Of a DNA stretch of 55,644 bases, positions 54,372-55,644 are shown piece after piece. The DNA comes from an uncultured Halanaerobiales bacterium (GTDB lineage: Bacteria; Bacillota; Halanaerobiia; Halanaerobiales; M55B127), in the NCBI GenBank assembly GCA_913055675.1, contig CAJXKY010000013.1, positions 1 through 55,644 of the forward strand, written 5' to 3'. Both the position numbers and the translations under genes were made by a program. Position 1 is the first letter of the stretch. Every line of letters starts with the position of its first letter. The notes beneath the pieces are model-generated. The model searched no databases. It saw nothing but the letters and a program-made list of their open reading frames with translations, and was not told the DNA's origin.

Positions 54372-54968
54372 ATGTTAAAAGTTGGGAAAAAAGCACCAGA
54401 TTTTGAAGGAAAGGCTTATCACAAAGGAGATTTTAAAGATGTCAAACTTTCTGATTATGAAGGTAAATGGAGAATAGTTTGTTTTTATCCAGGAGATTTT
54501 ACTTTTGTATGACCTACTGAATTGTCGGCAGTTGCCGTCAAGTATGATGATATTAAAGAATTAGGAGCAGAAGTAATATCAGTAAGTACAAACAGTCATT
54601 TTTCTCATAAGATTTGGGATGAAGTAGAATTGTCAAAAATGGTCGATGGAGGAATTCCTTATCCAATGGTTGCTGATCCTTCTGGAAGTATTGGTAAAAA
54701 ATACGGAGTATATGATGAAGAAGAAGGAGTTAATGTAAGAGGAAGATTTTTGATAGACCCCGATGGTGTTTTACAGGCAATGGAGGTTCTTACACCTCCC
54801 GTCGGAAGAAATGTAGAAGAACTGTTTAGACAACTTCAAGCTTTTAAACATGTTAGAAAAACCGGAGAAGCAACACCTTCTGGATGGCATCCCGGTAAAG
54901 CAACTTTAAAGCCTGGTAAGAATTTAGTTGGAAAAGTTTGGAAGGAATGGCAGCCTGAAAATAATTAA
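54372..54968 (+). CDS. prxU: Selenocysteine-containing peroxiredoxin (PrxU-like)
   Basis: Reading the in-frame TGA (54510-54512) as Sec gives a continuous 198-residue AhpC-type peroxiredoxin. Sec47 replaces the peroxidatic Cys in the family motif FVCPTE (here FVUPTE). The N-terminus [13 protein letters not shown] and the C-terminal [12 protein letters not shown] are normal. The C-terminal resolving Cys is absent (EATPSGW where 2-Cys enzymes have VCP), and the only Cys is Cys37. It should reduce peroxides with thioredoxin or another thiol donor; a similar PrxU is known from Eubacterium acidaminophilum. It starts at ATG after AGGAGGT. An automatic caller would miss the first 50 residues. Confidence 0.93.
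54510..54541 (+). promoter_or_regulatory. Sec-encoding UGA with SECIS-like hairpin in prxU
   Basis: Nine bases after the UGA, TTG-T-CGGC (54522-54529) pairs with GCCG-T-CAA (54534-54541) around an AGTT loop, with one T-T mismatch. The size, spacing and small G-containing loop match the grdH element, although the two sequences are unrelated. Confidence 0.7.
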
Positions 54969-54988
54969 TAATATTCTAGATAAACTAT

Positions 54989-55015
54989 GCCTCCTGTAAA
55001 ATGGGGGCTTTTTTT
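54989..55015 (+). terminator. Terminator after prxU
   Basis: GCCTCC (54989-54994) pairs with GGGGGC (55003-55008, one G-U pair), followed by seven T. The 195 bases from here to the next gene hold nothing I recognise. Confidence 0.85.
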
Positions 55016-55210
55016 ATTATAAATAATAATCTAAATTGTATAATTGAAATAAATAAGGATTAAGACAATTTATATTATTAATATTATATTTTCATGATAA
55101 AATATAATGAAAGACAAACAGTAGAGTTACATAATTTGAAAGTTAAAAAAATAGTATCACAAAAGATAAGTTAATAAGAAAGAATAATTTAAGGGAGGAG
55201 GAAATCGAAG

Positions 55211-55609
55211 ATTAAACTTAATAAAGCTATAAAAGAAGATGTTGAGTTTTTAGCTAAATTCTGTCGGGATGCAAAAGATGTTTATACTGATATTATGCCG
55301 GAATTATTTGAAAAACAGGCTAAAGAATTTGAAGAAAAAGGTTTGCCTGAAGATTACAAGATTTATGTAATCAAAATTGGGGAAAAGAGTATTGGTTTTG
55401 TTGGTATCACTGATTTAACTGAGAAAACTGCTTATCTTGTAGGATTATATCTTCTAAAAGATTATCTGCGTAAAGGTTATGGTACAGAAACTATTGATGA
55501 ATTAATAAATATCTTAAAGGATAAAGATTATAATAAGATCTGTCTTTTAGGAATAAAGAGCAAAGAACCACCCTTTTTTCAAATGGGTGATGAATATGCT
55601 CGGTTTTGA
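55211..55609 (+). CDS. GNAT-like acetyltransferase, non-standard start, possibly degenerate
   Basis: The frame reads like a GNAT N-terminus from base 55211 (IKLNKAIKEDVEFLAKF) and has the acetyl-CoA-binding core YLVGLYLLKDYLRKGYGTETIDELI. There is no ATG, GTG or TTG before residue 29. The frame is closed by TAA at 55190-55192, and GGGAGGAGG lies at 55193-55201, so translation would begin at ATT 55211. At the end, where GNAT proteins read A-x-x-FYxKxGF, this one has PPFFQMGDEYARF and stops at 133 residues. It may be a working short form or a gene in decay. The acceptor is unknown. Confidence 0.6.
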   Translation: MKLNKAIKEDVEFLAKFCRDAKDVYTDIMPELFEKQAKEFEEKGLPEDYKIYVIKIGEKSIGFVGITDLTEKTAYLVGLYLLKDYLRKGYGTETIDELINILKDKDYNKICLLGIKSKEPPFFQMGDEYARF

Positions 55610-55644
55610 TTTTGTCATACCATATGTAACATCAACAACCTTTT

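Noticed and set aside
54522..54968. Peroxiredoxin gene starting at ATG 54522
   Set aside because: The upstream frame from ATG 54372 encodes the missing N-terminus of the same family, with TGA at the active site; 54522 lies in the hairpin and lacks a ribosome site.
55624..55639. Operator copy near the window end
   Set aside because: Only the first nine bases match and the second arm is absent; no downstream gene is visible. Mentioned only as a half-site.

Overview
The window looks like the chromosome of an anaerobic, low-GC Firmicute with an outer membrane, most like the Halanaerobiales. The reasons are: AT-rich DNA and acidic proteins; a betaine transporter next to betaine reductase genes; an OmpA-type peptidoglycan-binding protein and a sugar-binding protein with a non-lipoprotein signal peptide, both fitting a periplasm; and corrinoid and selenium enzymology typical of strict anaerobes. 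The taxonomic call is inference.

Region 1 (1-13.9 kb) is a betaine-fermentation and selenocysteine island. It holds the betaine reductase component B genes grdI (5' end outside the window) and grdH (in-frame UGA read as Sec), a BCCT transporter, a divergent TetR regulator, trxB (with an extra degenerate thioredoxin domain), trxA, grdC, grdD, a cysteine-desulfurase-like PLP enzyme, selA, selB and tRNA-Sec with its own promoter and terminator. Betaine enters by BCCT, is reductively cleaved by the Grd complex with electrons from thioredoxin, and yields acetyl phosphate. The Sec machinery needed to translate grdH sits immediately downstream. grdA and selD are not in the window.

Region 2 (14-23.5 kb) is mixed housekeeping: a secreted protein of unknown function, a duplicated-domain OmpA-family protein, an arsR-acr3 arsenite module, a TetR regulator with a permease split into two half-genes, a divergent pirin, an unrecognised protein, and an HtrA protease.

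Region 3 (23.8-28.0 kb) is a five-gene operon: YgeY-like M20 hydrolase, TIGR03792-like small protein, RibD-C/DHFR-like reductase, flavodoxin-family protein and UroD-type methyltransferase. Its promoter region carries an operator-like palindrome that recurs before region 4.

Region 4 (28.3-39.5 kb) joins a sugar ABC transporter (no ATPase), xylose isomerase, xylulokinase and a GH31 alpha-xylosidase-like enzyme to a corrinoid protein, a UroD-family methyltransferase and a methyl-THF:corrinoid methyltransferase. The arrangement suggests catabolism of an O-methylated pentose or xyloside with cobalamin-dependent demethylation.

Region 5 (39.5-54.1 kb) continues on the same strand. It encodes lipoyl synthase, an SDR, two separate homologs of methenyl-tetrahydromethanopterin cyclohydrolase (Mch), a complete acetoin/2-oxoacid dehydrogenase complex (E1a, E1b, an E2 with three subunit-binding domains, E3), octanoyltransferase, a GntR regulator, a second SDR, an amidohydrolase, a UroD-thioredoxin fusion and a CobW-type GTPase. 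Mch homologs in such an organism, placed with a self-contained lipoylation and dehydrogenase system and corrinoid methyltransferases, make this the best candidate for an undescribed pathway. The window ends with a selenoprotein peroxiredoxin (in-frame UGA plus SECIS-like hairpin) and a GNAT-like gene lacking a normal start codon.

I saw no rRNA, CRISPR array, insertion sequence or prophage.
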